From NCBI GenBank assembly GCA_038239305.1, contig JBBSEW010000022.1:1-56039 (forward strand): a DNA stretch of 56,039 nucleotides. Direction: 5' to 3'. Position numbers and translations under genes: made by a program. Positions 34,726 through 43,812 of this stretch are shown piece by piece. Under the pieces are notes generated by a model. That model had not been told where the DNA came from, did not search any database, and worked only from the letters and a program-made list of their open reading frames with translations. How positions within the stretch are numbered: the stretch's first letter is position 1; every line of letters begins with the position of its first letter. This DNA comes from JALYUA01 sp038239305 (lineage in GTDB: Bacteria > Acidobacteriota > Thermoanaerobaculia > UBA5066 > Gp7-AA6).

Positions 34726-37079
34726 CGGGACTCGGACGCCCGCGAGCCGTTCGGACGGGGAGCCGAAGCCTCGACCACCGAGCTGCCTTCGGTCGTCCGG
34801 CGGCGCGAACCGCGATTGAATTCGAAGCCCGGATAGTCGATTCGGTGGTGGTAGATGTTCGAGACGGTCCGTTCGAGTGTATCGACGATGACGGCGAGGT
34901 CCCGCATCGTCAGGTCGCAGTCATCGAACTGGCCGTCCCGCAGGCAATCGTCGACGATCGTCTGGATCATCGCGCGTATCTTGGCCGACGTCGGCTCGAT
35001 CAGCGTCCTCGAAGCGGCTTCGACCGCGTCCGCGATCATCAGGATGCCGTTGACCCGCGACGAGGGCCGAGGACCCTGGTGCCGATACTCCGTCTCCGTG
35101 ACGGGTGAATCGCCCGGGGCCAACTTCGTCAGGGCCTTCTGGTAGAAGTACTGGATCAGCTTGGTCCCGTGATGCTCGCGGATCGCGGACACGAGCTGCT
35201 CCGGAAGACGCGCCTTCTTCGCGAGATCGACCCCCTCCTTGACGTGCATGGAGATCACGAGCGCGCTCATCGACGGCTCCAGCCGATCGTGCCGGTTCGC
35301 GCCCTTCGGCTGGTTCTCGATGAAGTAGTCCGGCATCTTCGTCTTTCCGATGTCGTGGTAGTAGCCGGCCACCCGCGCGAGGAGCGCGTCGGCGCCGATC
35401 GCTTCCGCCGCCGCCTCCGCGAGATGCCCGAGCACGAGAGAGTGCTGATACGTCCCGGGGGCCTCGAGCGCGAGCGTCCGCAGCAGCGGGAGATTCTGGT
35501 TGGACAGCTCGAGCAGCCGGATGTCGGTCGTGACGTGAAACAGATGCTCGAAAACGGGCAGAAAGAGTCCGACGATCATGGCGACGAACCAGCCGCCTGC
35601 CAGGCCCCCGAGCGCATCGGCCGCAAAGTCCCATCCCCGCACCTCGCCGTTCAGGAAGGCGATCGCCGAGATCGCGACGAGGTTGGCGGCGGCCACGAGC
35701 CCGCCCATCGAGAGCAGCACGCTGCGCGACCGAAGTTTCCCGATCCCGAAGATCCCGGCGAGCGAGCCGACGAGGGCGAACAGCACGAAGGCGAAGCTCT
35801 GTCCCATCAGGACGCCCGCTCCGATCGCCTGCACGGCCGCGAAGAGAAGAGCCGGACCCATGCCCGCGACCAGGCTCGCCATGATGGAGCCGGCGGCGAA
35901 CGGAATCGCGTAGTAGGTGTGCGCTGCCCACGCCGAGCCTTCGAAACTCGACGACAGGCCCTGCGACAGCACGAACGCGCCCCGCGTCAGGAGCGAGAAA
36001 AGCACGCCGGAGGCGAGGATCGAGCCGTAGACGATGTCGGAACGCCGATCCCGGCGACGCCGCCGCCGCTGCCGCCGCGCATCCACCCAGAACGCCGCCG
36101 CGGCGAGGCTCTGAAGGATGAGGATCCCCGTCACCTTGACCCACGACGACGGATCGGCGGCGGAGGCCCGCACGGCGGCGATCCACTCCGCCACGCGCGG
36201 CGAGATCTCGTCGCCCTTGCGCACGATCACCTTTCCGCGCGGGATCCTCGTCAGCACCGTTTCGACGGAGCGCGAAGCCTCCTCACGCCGCCGGGCCGTC
36301 TCCGTCGCGTCGTACGTCAAATTCGGCCGGAGGGCCGCCGCGAGGAAGGACGCGACTTCTGTAAGTGGCCTGCCCTGCAGCTCTCCGCCCGCGAGATGAC
36401 GGGCCGCGGCAGTCTTGGTCTGCGATCCGTATTCGACGACGTCTTCGAGGTCCTTCCGGCGGACTTCCCGCCCCGACCGCACGTCCCGCAGGACGATTCC
36501 CCGTGCGCGGTTCTCCTCGAGGAGGTCCCGGTTGTCGACGATCCCGGCGTGGTACAGGTCGGCGGCCGTCTGGAGAAGCCGTTCCTCGAAGTCTTTCGAG
36601 AACTGGCCCTGGGAGAGCGCGAGCAGAGCCTCATCCCCGATCGGCAGATTGAATGCGTCGCGCAGGCCGGGCGAAAGTCCCGCCTTCCGGCGCGTCCCGG
36701 CCGCAACGCGGGCCTTCTGAAACGATGTCTGCAGCTCGGCGGCCAGCCGGTCGGGGGCGGCCGTGTCCAGGTCGTAGACGGGAAGCACGTCGGCGGCCGC
36801 CTCGACGCGGCGGCGCTCCGTCGATGCCCGATCCGGAACGATCAGATCGCGGGGAGCGAGGATGTCCCGCGTCGCGACTTCCCCCGGCTTCTCGGTCGCG
36901 CTTCGGAACGAGAAGCTCGGCGCAAACGAAAAGGTCGTGCCGAGGACGTAGACGATCGCCCAGATCCAGGGGTTCCAGGAGCGCCGCGAAGGAGGCTCCC
37001 CCCGGGGTTCTCGAGGAGCTCCACCCCGCAACGGGCGAAGCGAATTGGACGAGCGCCGCGAAGGCGCGCCGGTCGCCAT
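34722..37079 (-). CDS. pgpH: 7TM-HD family phosphohydrolase (PgpH-like, probable c-di-AMP phosphodiesterase)
   Basis: The 785-residue protein has one N-terminal membrane helix (about residues 38-55), an extracytoplasmic 7TM-HD domain to about residue 310, a cluster of seven membrane helices to about 520 and a cytoplasmic HD domain with AGYYHDIGKTKMPDYFIENQ and SALVISMHVKEGVDLA. This is the PgpH layout, which hydrolyses cyclic di-AMP in Firmicutes. Activity here is inferred by homology. The ATG at 37079 is eight bases after the phoH stop, and the stop overlaps ybeY by four bases, so it is inside the conserved phoH-ybeY-era operon. Confidence 0.93.
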   Translation of the reverse strand: MATGAPSRRSSNSLRPLRGGAPREPRGEPPSRRSWNPWIWAIVYVLGTTFSFAPSFSFRSATEKPGEVATRDILAPRDLIVPDRASTERRRVEAAADVLPVYDLDTAAPDRLAAELQTSFQKARVAAGTRRKAGLSPGLRDAFNLPIGDEALLALSQGQFSKDFEERLLQTAADLYHAGIVDNRDLLEENRARGIVLRDVRSGREVRRKDLEDVVEYGSQTKTAAARHLAGGELQGRPLTEVASFLAAALRPNLTYDATETARRREEASRSVETVLTRIPRGKVIVRKGDEISPRVAEWIAAVRASAADPSSWVKVTGILILQSLAAAAFWVDARRQRRRRRRDRRSDIVYGSILASGVLFSLLTRGAFVLSQGLSSSFEGSAWAAHTYYAIPFAAGSIMASLVAGMGPALLFAAVQAIGAGVLMGQSFAFVLFALVGSLAGIFGIGKLRSRSVLLSMGGLVAAANLVAISAIAFLNGEVRGWDFAADALGGLAGGWFVAMIVGLFLPVFEHLFHVTTDIRLLELSNQNLPLLRTLALEAPGTYQHSLVLGHLAEAAAEAIGADALLARVAGYYHDIGKTKMPDYFIENQPKGANRHDRLEPSMSALVISMHVKEGVDLAKKARLPEQLVSAIREHHGTKLIQYFYQKALTKLAPGDSPVTETEYRHQGPRPSSRVNGILMIADAVEAASRTLIEPTSAKIRAMIQTIVDDCLRDGQFDDCDLTMRDLAVIVDTLERTVSNIYHHRIDYPGFEFNRGSRRRTTEGSSVVEASAPRPNGSRASESR

Positions 37080-37087
37080 GCGTTTGC

Positions 37088-38065
37088 TCAGCGGCCGAGG
37101 ACGGGCCGGTTCGCCTCGCGCTCGCGCTCCCGATCCCGGTCGAAAGCGTCATACGCGGTGATGATCGACTGCACGAGAGGGTGGCGGACCACATCCCGTT
37201 CATCGAAAAGCACGAACTTGATGCCCTCGATCTTCGTCAGGAGATGCTGGGCCTCGCGCAAGCCCGACGTCTTGCCCTGCGGCAGGTCGATCTGCGTGAC
37301 GTCGCCCGTGACGACCGCTTTCGAGCCGAACCCGATCCTGGTCAGGAACATCTTCATCTGCTCGGACGTCGTGTTCTGCGCCTCGTCCAGGATGATGAAG
37401 GCGTCGTTCAGCGTCCGGCCCCGCATGAACGCGATCGGGGCTACTTCGATGATGCCGCCCTCCAGGAGCTTCGCCGTCTTCTCGTAACCGAGGATGTCGT
37501 AGAGGGCGTCATAGAGCGGGCGGAGATACGGATTGATCTTCTCGACTAGGTCGCCCGGCAGAAATCCGAGCTTCTCACCCGCCTCGACCGCCGGCCGGGC
37601 GAGGACGATCCGCTTGACCTTCTTCTCGAGGAGAGCCGCCGCCGCCATCGCGACCGCCAGATAGGTCTTTCCGGTTCCCGCCGGGCCGACCGCAAACACC
37701 AGGTCGTGCTTGTCGATCGTCTGGACGTAGAGCCGCTGCTTGACGTTGCGGGCCGTCACGACCGACTTCAGCGTCGGGCCGAACGGACTATCGATGAAGA
37801 ACTCCACGAGGGAAGCCTTCGGGTCTTCCTGGGTGACCCGGATCGCCGTGGCGATATCCGCTCCCCGCACCGGGTAGCCCACGGCGAGGAGCTCGGAAAA
37901 GCCCGTCAGGAGACGGCGGACCGTGTCCTCGGCCGGGCCCTCCCCGACCACCGAAATCTCGTTTCCGCGGGCCGAGAGATGCACGCCGAAGGCGTCCTCG
38001 ATCGCCCGCAGGTTTTCGTCGGCGATACCGAAAAAGTCGGTGAGACCCGATTCGGGAACGGTCAA
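37088..38065 (-). CDS. phoH: PhoH family ATPase
   Basis: PhoH-like proteins are P-loop ATPases with RNA-linked roles. The 325-residue protein has GVHLSARGNEISVVGEG near the N terminus, Walker A VGPAGTGKTYLAVAMAA, NPYLRPLYDALYDILG, and Walker B AFIILDEAQNTTSEQMKMFL. The first standard start is TTG at 38065, which lacks a ribosome site. A perfect AAGGAG lies six bases before an in-frame ATT at 38086, which would add seven residues. It heads the five-gene phoH-pgpH-ybeY-corC-era operon. Confidence 0.95.
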   Translation of the reverse strand: MTVPESGLTDFFGIADENLRAIEDAFGVHLSARGNEISVVGEGPAEDTVRRLLTGFSELLAVGYPVRGADIATAIRVTQEDPKASLVEFFIDSPFGPTLKSVVTARNVKQRLYVQTIDKHDLVFAVGPAGTGKTYLAVAMAAAALLEKKVKRIVLARPAVEAGEKLGFLPGDLVEKINPYLRPLYDALYDILGYEKTAKLLEGGIIEVAPIAFMRGRTLNDAFIILDEAQNTTSEQMKMFLTRIGFGSKAVVTGDVTQIDLPQGKTSGLREAQHLLTKIEGIKFVLFDERDVVRHPLVQSIITAYDAFDRDREREREANRPVLGR

Positions 38066-38170
38066 CGCTGTCGTCGTGTCGGGAATGGGGAGCTCCTTCA
38101 GGGCGCGACCGCCGGCCTCCGGCCGGACCTTTCCGATCGCAGCCGCAACGCTACCATGCAGAAGCGGGGA

Positions 38171-38201
38171 GCAAGAAACAGGCCCCGGTTATCCCGGGGC
38201 C
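38171..38201 (-). terminator. Intrinsic terminator of the secreted-protein gene
   Basis: A perfect eight-base-pair stem, GGCCCCGG/CCGGGGCC with a five-base loop (38181-38201), is followed on the minus strand by a T-rich tract (TGTTTCTTGC). It lies about 100 bases downstream of the minus-strand gene ending at 38303 and upstream of the phoH operon. Confidence 0.7.
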
Positions 38202-38302
38202 CGTCCGATTCGTAACTCCTTTGATGCCTGCAGATACGGTTGTGGAAAGCCGGGGTCGCCCCCGAACTGAACCCGTCCGTTCCGGGTGTTCCCCTCCGCT
38301 TC

Positions 38303-38878
38303 TCAGCGGCCGTTGGCGATCGACTTTCCGACATCCTCGAGCGCGTTTTCGACCGCGTCGCGGACCGTGGACCCCTTCGACTTGTGGCGGACCTCGCCCA
38401 CGAGATTGCCGCGGGAATCCTTGATCATGACTTCGACTCCCACGCCGGGATTGGCCATCCAGCCGCCCCAGTACCGGGCGCCGCCGTGCGGCTCCCACGC
38501 GTTGAACACGTTGCCGTGGACGACGATGTCGCCGCCCGACTTGACGACCTTGAAGCCCTGCTTGTCGAGCCACTGCTCCATGTAGTCGCGTCCGTCATGC
38601 GCGGCATCGCGAGCCTCGCGCCCGCGGCCGTTCTCATCGAATTCCTTGACCGAGACGGTCTTGTACTTCTGCAGGCTGCCGTCCGGGAAATACACCCAGT
38701 CGGCGTCTTTCCCCTTCGTCAGCTTGTCGTAGTCAGGAAGGAACTTCGCCGGCTCGTCCTTCTCCTTCGCGTCGTCGGAGCTGAGAAACCTGTCCTTGCT
38801 GGCCTGCGCGGGCTTGACCGTGATCGCGAGGAAAGCGATCAGAGCAGCCGCCATCAAACGAGTCTTATAGCGGAACAT
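38303..38878 (-). CDS. Secreted protein of unknown function (DUF4410-like)
   Basis: The 191-residue product has a signal peptide (MFRYKTRLMAAALIAFLAIT, cleavage near AQA-SK). The mature part contains DYDKLTKGKDADWVYFPDGS, a region with KQGFKVVKSGGDIVVHGNV, a Gly/Trp-rich stretch ARYWGGWMANPGVGVEV, and ends in an amphipathic helix; this order resembles DUF4410-type lipoprotein/periplasmic proteins. ATG 38878 has AAGGAG eight bases upstream, so the longer frame to 39046 is not used. It is alone, closed by its own terminator. Function is unknown. Confidence 0.8.
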   Translation of the reverse strand: MFRYKTRLMAAALIAFLAITVKPAQASKDRFLSSDDAKEKDEPAKFLPDYDKLTKGKDADWVYFPDGSLQKYKTVSVKEFDENGRGREARDAAHDGRDYMEQWLDKQGFKVVKSGGDIVVHGNVFNAWEPHGGARYWGGWMANPGVGVEVMIKDSRGNLVGEVRHKSKGSTVRDAVENALEDVGKSIANGR

Positions 38879-38939
38879 ACGCAAATCTCCTTTTGTCTCG
38901 AATTTTAGCAAAATGCGGACCGCCACGCTGCATTCTGTC

Positions 38940-39989
38940 CTATCGGCCGAGACGCTCCAGGACGGCGTCCCCCGCCTGCGAGGTCGAGAGCTCCCCCCCG
39001 ACATCGGCCGTGCACTGCCTCTCCCGAACGCACTCGCGGACGGCATCCTCGATGGACCGGGCCTCCTGCGTGCGTCCGAGGTGCTCCAGCATGAGGCCGG
39101 CGGTCAGGATGGCCCCGAACGGATTGGCCTTGCCGGTGCCCGCGTACTTCGGCGCCGAGCCGTGGACGGGCTCGAACATGGACACCCGGCCGGGGTGGAT
39201 ATTGCCCGAGGCGGCCATCCCGAGGCCTCCCTGGAGGGCGGCTCCCAGGTCCGTGACGATGTCTCCGAACATGTTGTTCGTCACGATGACGTCGAACGCC
39301 CGGGGATCCCGGATGAGCTGCAGGCAGAGGGCATCGACATAGAGGTGTGACGCCGAGATATCCGGATATTCGGCCGAGACTTCGGCAAAGACCCGCTGCC
39401 ACAGGTCGCCCACGTATCGCATCGCGTTCGACTTGTCGGACATCACGACCCGCTTGCGGCCCGTCGCGAGCGTAAATTCGAACGCGTGCCGGATGATGCG
39501 CTCGACGCCTTTCCGCGTCGAGATGTCCTCCTGCACGGCGACTTCATCGGGCGTGCCCTTCTTGAACTGCCCGCCGACTCCGACGTACGAGCCCTCCGTA
39601 TTTTCCCGGAAGACGACAAAATCGACGTCCGCGGCGGAATACCCCTTCAGAGGGGAGAGGCGGTCGTCCAGGCAGCGCACGGGCCGGTAGTTCACGTAGA
39701 GATCGAGCTGGAAACGTGCGCCGAGGAGGATGTCCGCGGCGTGCTTCATGTCCGGAACCCGCGGGTCGCCGAACGCCCCCATGAAAACCGCGTCGTAGTT
39801 TTTGGCGAGGTCGTCGAACGCACCGGGAGGGATCGTCACACCCGTCGAAAGATAGTGGTCCGCGCTCCACGGAAACGAAACGAGCTCGAGCGAGAGGGAG
39901 CGGGTCCGGTCGAGCCGCTCGAGGACCTTCACCGCTTCCCGGGTCACGTCTACGCCGATCCCGTCTCCCGGCACGATGGCAAGCTTCAT
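38940..39989 (-). CDS. Isocitrate/isopropylmalate dehydrogenase family oxidoreductase
   Basis: A metal-dependent NAD(P) beta-decarboxylating dehydrogenase of the LeuB/tartrate dehydrogenase/homoisocitrate family. The 349-residue protein starts MKLAIVPGDGIGVDVTREAV and has YVNYRPVRCLDD, FRENTEGSYVGVGG, MSDKSNAMR, and the metal/cofactor segments TNNMFGDIVTDLGAAL and FEPVHGSAPKYAGTGKANP. The RENTEG loop is not that of E. coli LeuB (which has a tartrate-like alternative), so leuB is a candidate but tartrate/homoisocitrate activity is possible. leuC, leuD and leuA are not adjacent. ATG 39989 is the family start; no Shine-Dalgarno precedes it. Confidence 0.85.
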   Translation of the reverse strand: MKLAIVPGDGIGVDVTREAVKVLERLDRTRSLSLELVSFPWSADHYLSTGVTIPPGAFDDLAKNYDAVFMGAFGDPRVPDMKHAADILLGARFQLDLYVNYRPVRCLDDRLSPLKGYSAADVDFVVFRENTEGSYVGVGGQFKKGTPDEVAVQEDISTRKGVERIIRHAFEFTLATGRKRVVMSDKSNAMRYVGDLWQRVFAEVSAEYPDISASHLYVDALCLQLIRDPRAFDVIVTNNMFGDIVTDLGAALQGGLGMAASGNIHPGRVSMFEPVHGSAPKYAGTGKANPFGAILTAGLMLEHLGRTQEARSIEDAVRECVRERQCTADVGGELSTSQAGDAVLERLGR

Positions 39990-40544
39990 GGCGGCGGGGA
40001 CGATAGCACTTTCACCGGGACAGGATCCCTGGCGCGAGGGCCCCGCCGGCTGCTCCTTTATCGCGGCGCCGATCCGCCCGCCGCCGGCTACGCCTCCCTC
40101 CCGAGGCACGCGGGAGCCTCGGTGGGCAGGAGGAGACCCTGGCCCCCGCTCGTCGTTCGGTCGCAGCGACAGAGAGGCGCCAGCTGGGGGTTCGGTGTGC
40201 TCCCTCACTCATGGCCTCGGGCGGGAGGCTACGCCGGCGGCGAGCTCCAGGGACACGGGAGTCAACGCGAAGGAACGCCTTCTCCCGTTCATGGCGGGAG
40301 AAGGCCGGGGTCAGGGGCGCGTCTCTTATCGTGTCGCGATTCTCCGATCACCCGATTCCCTCTGATTGATCACCCGATCACCCGATCACCCGATTCTGAC
40401 TATCGATGTCCCCCTCCCGCGATACGCGATCCTTCGATAATTCGATTGATCGCGGGATCACGAGATCGCGAGATCGCGAGATCCTCTCCCCGGCCGGCCA
40501 CAACATTCGCTGACAAGACGTCTCGCTATGGCTAGAATTGCCCC
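39990..40544. repeat. 555-base intergenic region with inverted repeats and dispersed modules
   Basis: This gap holds a 31-base imperfect inverted repeat (arms 40077-40107 and 40214-40244, about 27 matches), an 11-base-pair hairpin CCTTCTCCCG/CGGGAGAAGG (40277-40305), the octamer module GATCACCC (40339-40401) and the GATCGCGAGATC module (40437-40486). The final 35 bases are the promoter of the downstream gene. Open frames through this gap show no protein family and are not called. Confidence 0.75.
40510..40538 (+). promoter_or_regulatory. Sigma-70 promoter of the cysteine dioxygenase-like gene (leaderless)
   Basis: CTGACA (40510-40515), 17 bases, TAGAAT (40533-40538), then six bases to ATG 40545. 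Spacing is optimal, so the transcript should start at the A of the initiation codon. No Shine-Dalgarno is present. Confidence 0.6.
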
Positions 40545-41081
40545 ATGACCTTCTCCGACTGTGTCCGGGAGATCCTCGAAGACGCGGGACGCGCTCCGCA
40601 GCGGCCCACCCCGGCTTCGCTCGTCGAGCGGGTCGCGCGCGAGACGGAGAGCCATCTCGACCGCGTACGATTCGATCCGGCGCGCTACGTGCGCCATGCC
40701 ATTCTGCTCTGGGAGGACTGGGAGGTCATGCTGATCTCCTGGGAAGCGGGCCAGGTCACCCCCATTCACGACCATCGGGGAGTCCTCGGCGCGATGGCGG
40801 TGCTCTCGGGCTCGCTTCTCGAAGAACGGTTCACGACGCCGTCGCTCGTGCCGGAGCTCGCGGACTCTCGCGTGCGGCCGGAAGGCGATCTCTGCGACAT
40901 CGGGCCCACGGCGCTTCACCGCCTCGTGCCGAAGAGCGCGAAGGCCGTCAGCCTCCACCTTTACCGGCCTCCCCTGCGCACCATGGGGATCTGGGATGAC
41001 GGGGGTCTCCAGGAGATCCGCGCTTCCGCGTTCGAGATCGGCGTGGAAGAGTTCGCCGGCGCCGGGGCGCTCACGCGCTGA
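40545..41081 (+). CDS. Cysteine dioxygenase-like cupin protein
   Basis: The 178-residue protein resembles type I cysteine dioxygenase, which oxidises cysteine to cysteine sulfinate with non-heme iron. It has the cupin iron ligands in TPIHDHRGVLGAMAVLSG and the third His in TALHRLVPKSAKAVSLHLYR, and the Tyr in LHLYRPPL. The Cys that crosslinks to Tyr in mammalian enzymes is not at the usual place (Gly in HDHRG), as in many bacterial homologues. Its leaderless-type promoter is directly upstream. Other 3-thiol dioxygenases (e.g. mercaptopropionate) are possible. Confidence 0.85.
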   Translation: MTFSDCVREILEDAGRAPQRPTPASLVERVARETESHLDRVRFDPARYVRHAILLWEDWEVMLISWEAGQVTPIHDHRGVLGAMAVLSGSLLEERFTTPSLVPELADSRVRPEGDLCDIGPTALHRLVPKSAKAVSLHLYRPPLRTMGIWDDGGLQEIRASAFEIGVEEFAGAGALTR

Positions 41082-41220
41082 AACCGGGCAGAGATCTGGG
41101 TCACCTCTCCACGAGCTTCCGGTTTGGGCATGGGGACGCCGGGCGCGCCGGGGCGCTGGCTTCGGCGGATGGCGGATCGCGGTTGGGTGACATCAGAGAG
41201 CGGCGGGTTGAAATTCTCGA

Positions 41221-42990
41221 TCACTCTCGTCCGGCCAGAACCACGGCCCAGTCGCGGCCGAACGCGTCTCGAACGCGCTCGACCGTGCGCTCGCCGCCTC
41301 CGGGTGTCGCGTCCGGAGCCGCGATGCGTATTCCGAAGCGCGCCCCGCCCCCTGCAGTCCGAGCCGGACTCTCCGACTCCGAATCGAGGCCGTAGCGGCG
41401 AATCGCTTCGATCGGGATCGGCGAATGGGTCTTCCCCTTTTCGACGGCTACGCGGCCGAACCGCTCCCACCGCCGGGCGGAGCGGGCCACGAGAGTGTCC
41501 TGGCCGTGAAAGCCGTCGAACGTCTCCGGCAGGACCGGCCACCGGATCAGCGCGTCGCGCGCCCCGACCGCGCCGGACCAGACGGCGACGAGAATAGCGG
41601 CCAGCGCGGCCTCCCGCCTCCGGGCCGCCGGGATGACGCCGGCGAGCAGCATCAGCCCCGCGGCCGCCGCAATGGCCGTCGCATCCGCCAGAAATCCGAA
41701 ACGGTAACCGTTGGGCAGTCCGGCCTCGCCGCCGGCCACCGATCCCGCAAATGCGGCCGCTGCGAGGGAGAGAAAGTACGCCGACCGTTCCTCGCCTGAT
41801 TTCGCGATCGCCCGGCCGAGCGCGAGAGCGACCGGGATCCCCAGGAGCCATCCGAGCCTCGTTCGGCCGGGCACATCGTTGCGGGAGTCCGGATCGGATT
41901 TTCCCCACGGAGCGATCAGGGAGTCCGCCGCCGCGGCGAGCGCGGGCATGGGCGAGCCCGCCCACGAGATCTCGCGCAGGAGATTGTGGTCGGACGCGCG
42001 TGCGAAGTAGGGAGCGATCCGGCCCTCCTTCAGCAGGAACAGGGGGGCGGCGACGAGGGCGAACGCGGCGGCATACGCGAGCGGGATCCGGAGGGGGAGG
42101 CGCCGGCGGAAGCGCCAGCTATCCGCGGCGTCTCGCGCGGGCCATGCGGCGAGAAGAAACAACCCGGCCCCGGCGACCCACGCGGAGAGATAGAGGTGCG
42201 CCCCGAGGCCCGCGGCTCCTCCAGCTGTGGCGGCGAGGACCGCGCTCCGGCGGCGGCGGGCGAACAGCAGCAGCAGCGCGGCGGCATCGATGACCGGCAC
42301 GAGGACGGCCTCGTTCCACCCCCAACGCGAGAGGATGAGAGGCCATCGCATTCCCGCGAGGAGGAGAGCGGCGAGCGCGGCGCCGCCCCGAGGCAGGAGG
42401 GCGCGGGCGAGGAAATACACGAGCACGATCGAGCACACGCCGGCCGCGGCGGCCGGAAATCGGACCCCGAAGACGGTCGTGCCGAACGCCCTCAGGGAGA
42501 GCCGGAACTCCTCGAGATAGAGCACACCCACGCTTCCATACGGCTTCGCCACACCGAAGGGCGCGGGACGGATGGAGTCCGCGAAATCCGCCGGAACCCC
42601 GCGAAGAGCGAGCGCGGGGGCGACGAGCGACAGGTCGTCGATCCAGAGCGACGCCGGCACGGAATCGAGCGCGGCGAACCGGAGAACCGCGCCGAGGACG
42701 ACCGCGGCGACCGCGATCGCGACAGCGCCTCCTCGCGGCCAGGGAAAGGGCTCGATCGGGTCCCGCGCGATCCGGCTCCGCGCGGCGAAGAGAAAAAAGG
42801 CGCCGGCCGCGATCCCCGCCACGAGCGCGGCGCCCGAGATGGCGGCGAGCCCGAGGAGCAGCCGGGGAAGCGCCCAGCCGAGGTCGGCGTCGATGAGGAG
42901 CGCCGGGCGAATCCTCCGAACGAGGTCCACCGCCCCGACGAAGCCGCCCGCGAGCCCGACGAGGATGGCGGCCGGAGCCGGCCGCTTCAC
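41221..42990 (-). CDS. GT39-like integral membrane glycosyltransferase
   Basis: A 589-residue polytopic protein with about 12-13 hydrophobic helices. The early loop SVPASLWIDDLSLVAPALAL resembles the acidic catalytic loop of ArnT/PMT family (GT39) enzymes, which transfer sugars from polyprenyl phosphate. The rest (RWPLILSRWGWNEAVLVPVI, and a C-terminal soluble part of ~90 residues) fits the family but is weakly conserved. Start GTG 42990 overlaps the FHA gene stop as GTGA. It is cotranscribed with the FHA gene; the acceptor is unknown. Confidence 0.75.
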   Translation of the reverse strand: MKRPAPAAILVGLAGGFVGAVDLVRRIRPALLIDADLGWALPRLLLGLAAISGAALVAGIAAGAFFLFAARSRIARDPIEPFPWPRGGAVAIAVAAVVLGAVLRFAALDSVPASLWIDDLSLVAPALALRGVPADFADSIRPAPFGVAKPYGSVGVLYLEEFRLSLRAFGTTVFGVRFPAAAAGVCSIVLVYFLARALLPRGGAALAALLLAGMRWPLILSRWGWNEAVLVPVIDAAALLLLFARRRRSAVLAATAGGAAGLGAHLYLSAWVAGAGLFLLAAWPARDAADSWRFRRRLPLRIPLAYAAAFALVAAPLFLLKEGRIAPYFARASDHNLLREISWAGSPMPALAAAADSLIAPWGKSDPDSRNDVPGRTRLGWLLGIPVALALGRAIAKSGEERSAYFLSLAAAAFAGSVAGGEAGLPNGYRFGFLADATAIAAAAGLMLLAGVIPAARRREAALAAILVAVWSGAVGARDALIRWPVLPETFDGFHGQDTLVARSARRWERFGRVAVEKGKTHSPIPIEAIRRYGLDSESESPARTAGGGARFGIRIAAPDATPGGGERTVERVRDAFGRDWAVVLAGRE

Positions 42991-43538
42991 TTCTGGAAGA
43001 ACAGGAAGAGATTCACCGCCGACGGGCCGAGGGAGAAAAAATCCCCCGAGCGCAGCGTCGCGGCACAGTCCTCTTCCGTCGCACCGCCCAGATCATCGGG
43101 TACGGGGATCGCCGCGCCGTTGACGTAGGTCCCGCACGTCGAGCGCATGTCCACGAGGCGGTATTGCGGATCTCCGCCATAGAGGCGCCGCATCAGCTTC
43201 GCGTGTATCCGGGAGACCTCCACGTTCAGAAACGCCTCGGGGGAGGAAACCCGGAATCCGGAGACGGGCATTCCGACGCCGATGAACTCCGGCACCTCGC
43301 GGCCGATCAGAAGCTCCTCGAAGTCGAGTTTGACGAGCCCGGCGTTGTACGGCCCGAGGCCGAGGAGATAGTGGCCGGACTCGAGTCTCAACAGAGTCTT
43401 GTTGAGTCGCGCGGACATGCCGGCCATGCCGTTGTCCACGAATGACATCACGTCCCGCTGCCGGGATTCGAGCGCCTCGCGGCAGATCGCGGAGTAGAGG
43501 TCGTCGATCACCACCGCGCACCGCTCAGGGGAAAGCAA
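42987..43538 (-). CDS. FHA domain protein
   Basis: The 183-residue protein has an N-terminal helical region and a C-terminal forkhead-associated domain, a phosphothreonine-binding module: LLIGREVPEFIG with the conserved Arg, EVSRIHAKLMRR (Ser-x-x-His), and DMRSTCGTYVNGAAIP followed by LRSGDFFSLG. The TTG at 43538 is the earliest start; a GTG two codons into GTGGTG near 43514 could be the real one. It overlaps the GT39-like gene and may regulate it through a kinase not visible here. Confidence 0.85.
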   Translation of the reverse strand: MLSPERCAVVIDDLYSAICREALESRQRDVMSFVDNGMAGMSARLNKTLLRLESGHYLLGLGPYNAGLVKLDFEELLIGREVPEFIGVGMPVSGFRVSSPEAFLNVEVSRIHAKLMRRLYGGDPQYRLVDMRSTCGTYVNGAAIPVPDDLGGATEEDCAATLRSGDFFSLGPSAVNLFLFFQK

Positions 43539-43648
43539 GCCCGCCGAAAAACGCGAGCCGACCGCGCGACCATGGCGCTCTGCCTCACGTCGTCATTGTA
43601 CGCGATCGTGAGGTCAAGCCGCTTTCATCGTGGCGTTCTTTGGGTATG

Positions 43649-43790
43649 AAAGCCGGGAAACGGGAAACGGGAAACGGGAAACGAAAGAGGGACGAGGGCT
43701 CCTTCCCGATTCTCCGATCACCCGATTCCCCCTGATTGATCACCCGATTACCCGATCACCCGATCACCCGATTCTCACTCGCCACCGCCG
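43649..43790. repeat. GGGAAAC heptamer tract and GATCACCC octamer module
   Basis: GGGAAACGGGAAAC words (43659-43685) are followed by GATTCTCCGATCACCCGATT and four GATCACCC-type octamers (43699-43775), nearly identical to the copy at 40339. The remaining gap (43539-43648) shows a weak minus-strand TTGACC/TACAAT pair with 11-base spacing, not called as a promoter. Confidence 0.85.
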
Positions 43791-43812
43791 AGGCCGTCTC
43801 CGAGTCCGGGTC

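Noticed and set aside
39976..40365. 129-codon open frame in the large gap
   Set aside because: Composed of inverted repeats and Pro/Arg/Ser-rich sequence, no start signal or family.
43595..43620. Minus-strand TTGACC/TACAAT pair upstream of the FHA gene
   Set aside because: Spacer is 11 bases, outside the sigma-70 range.
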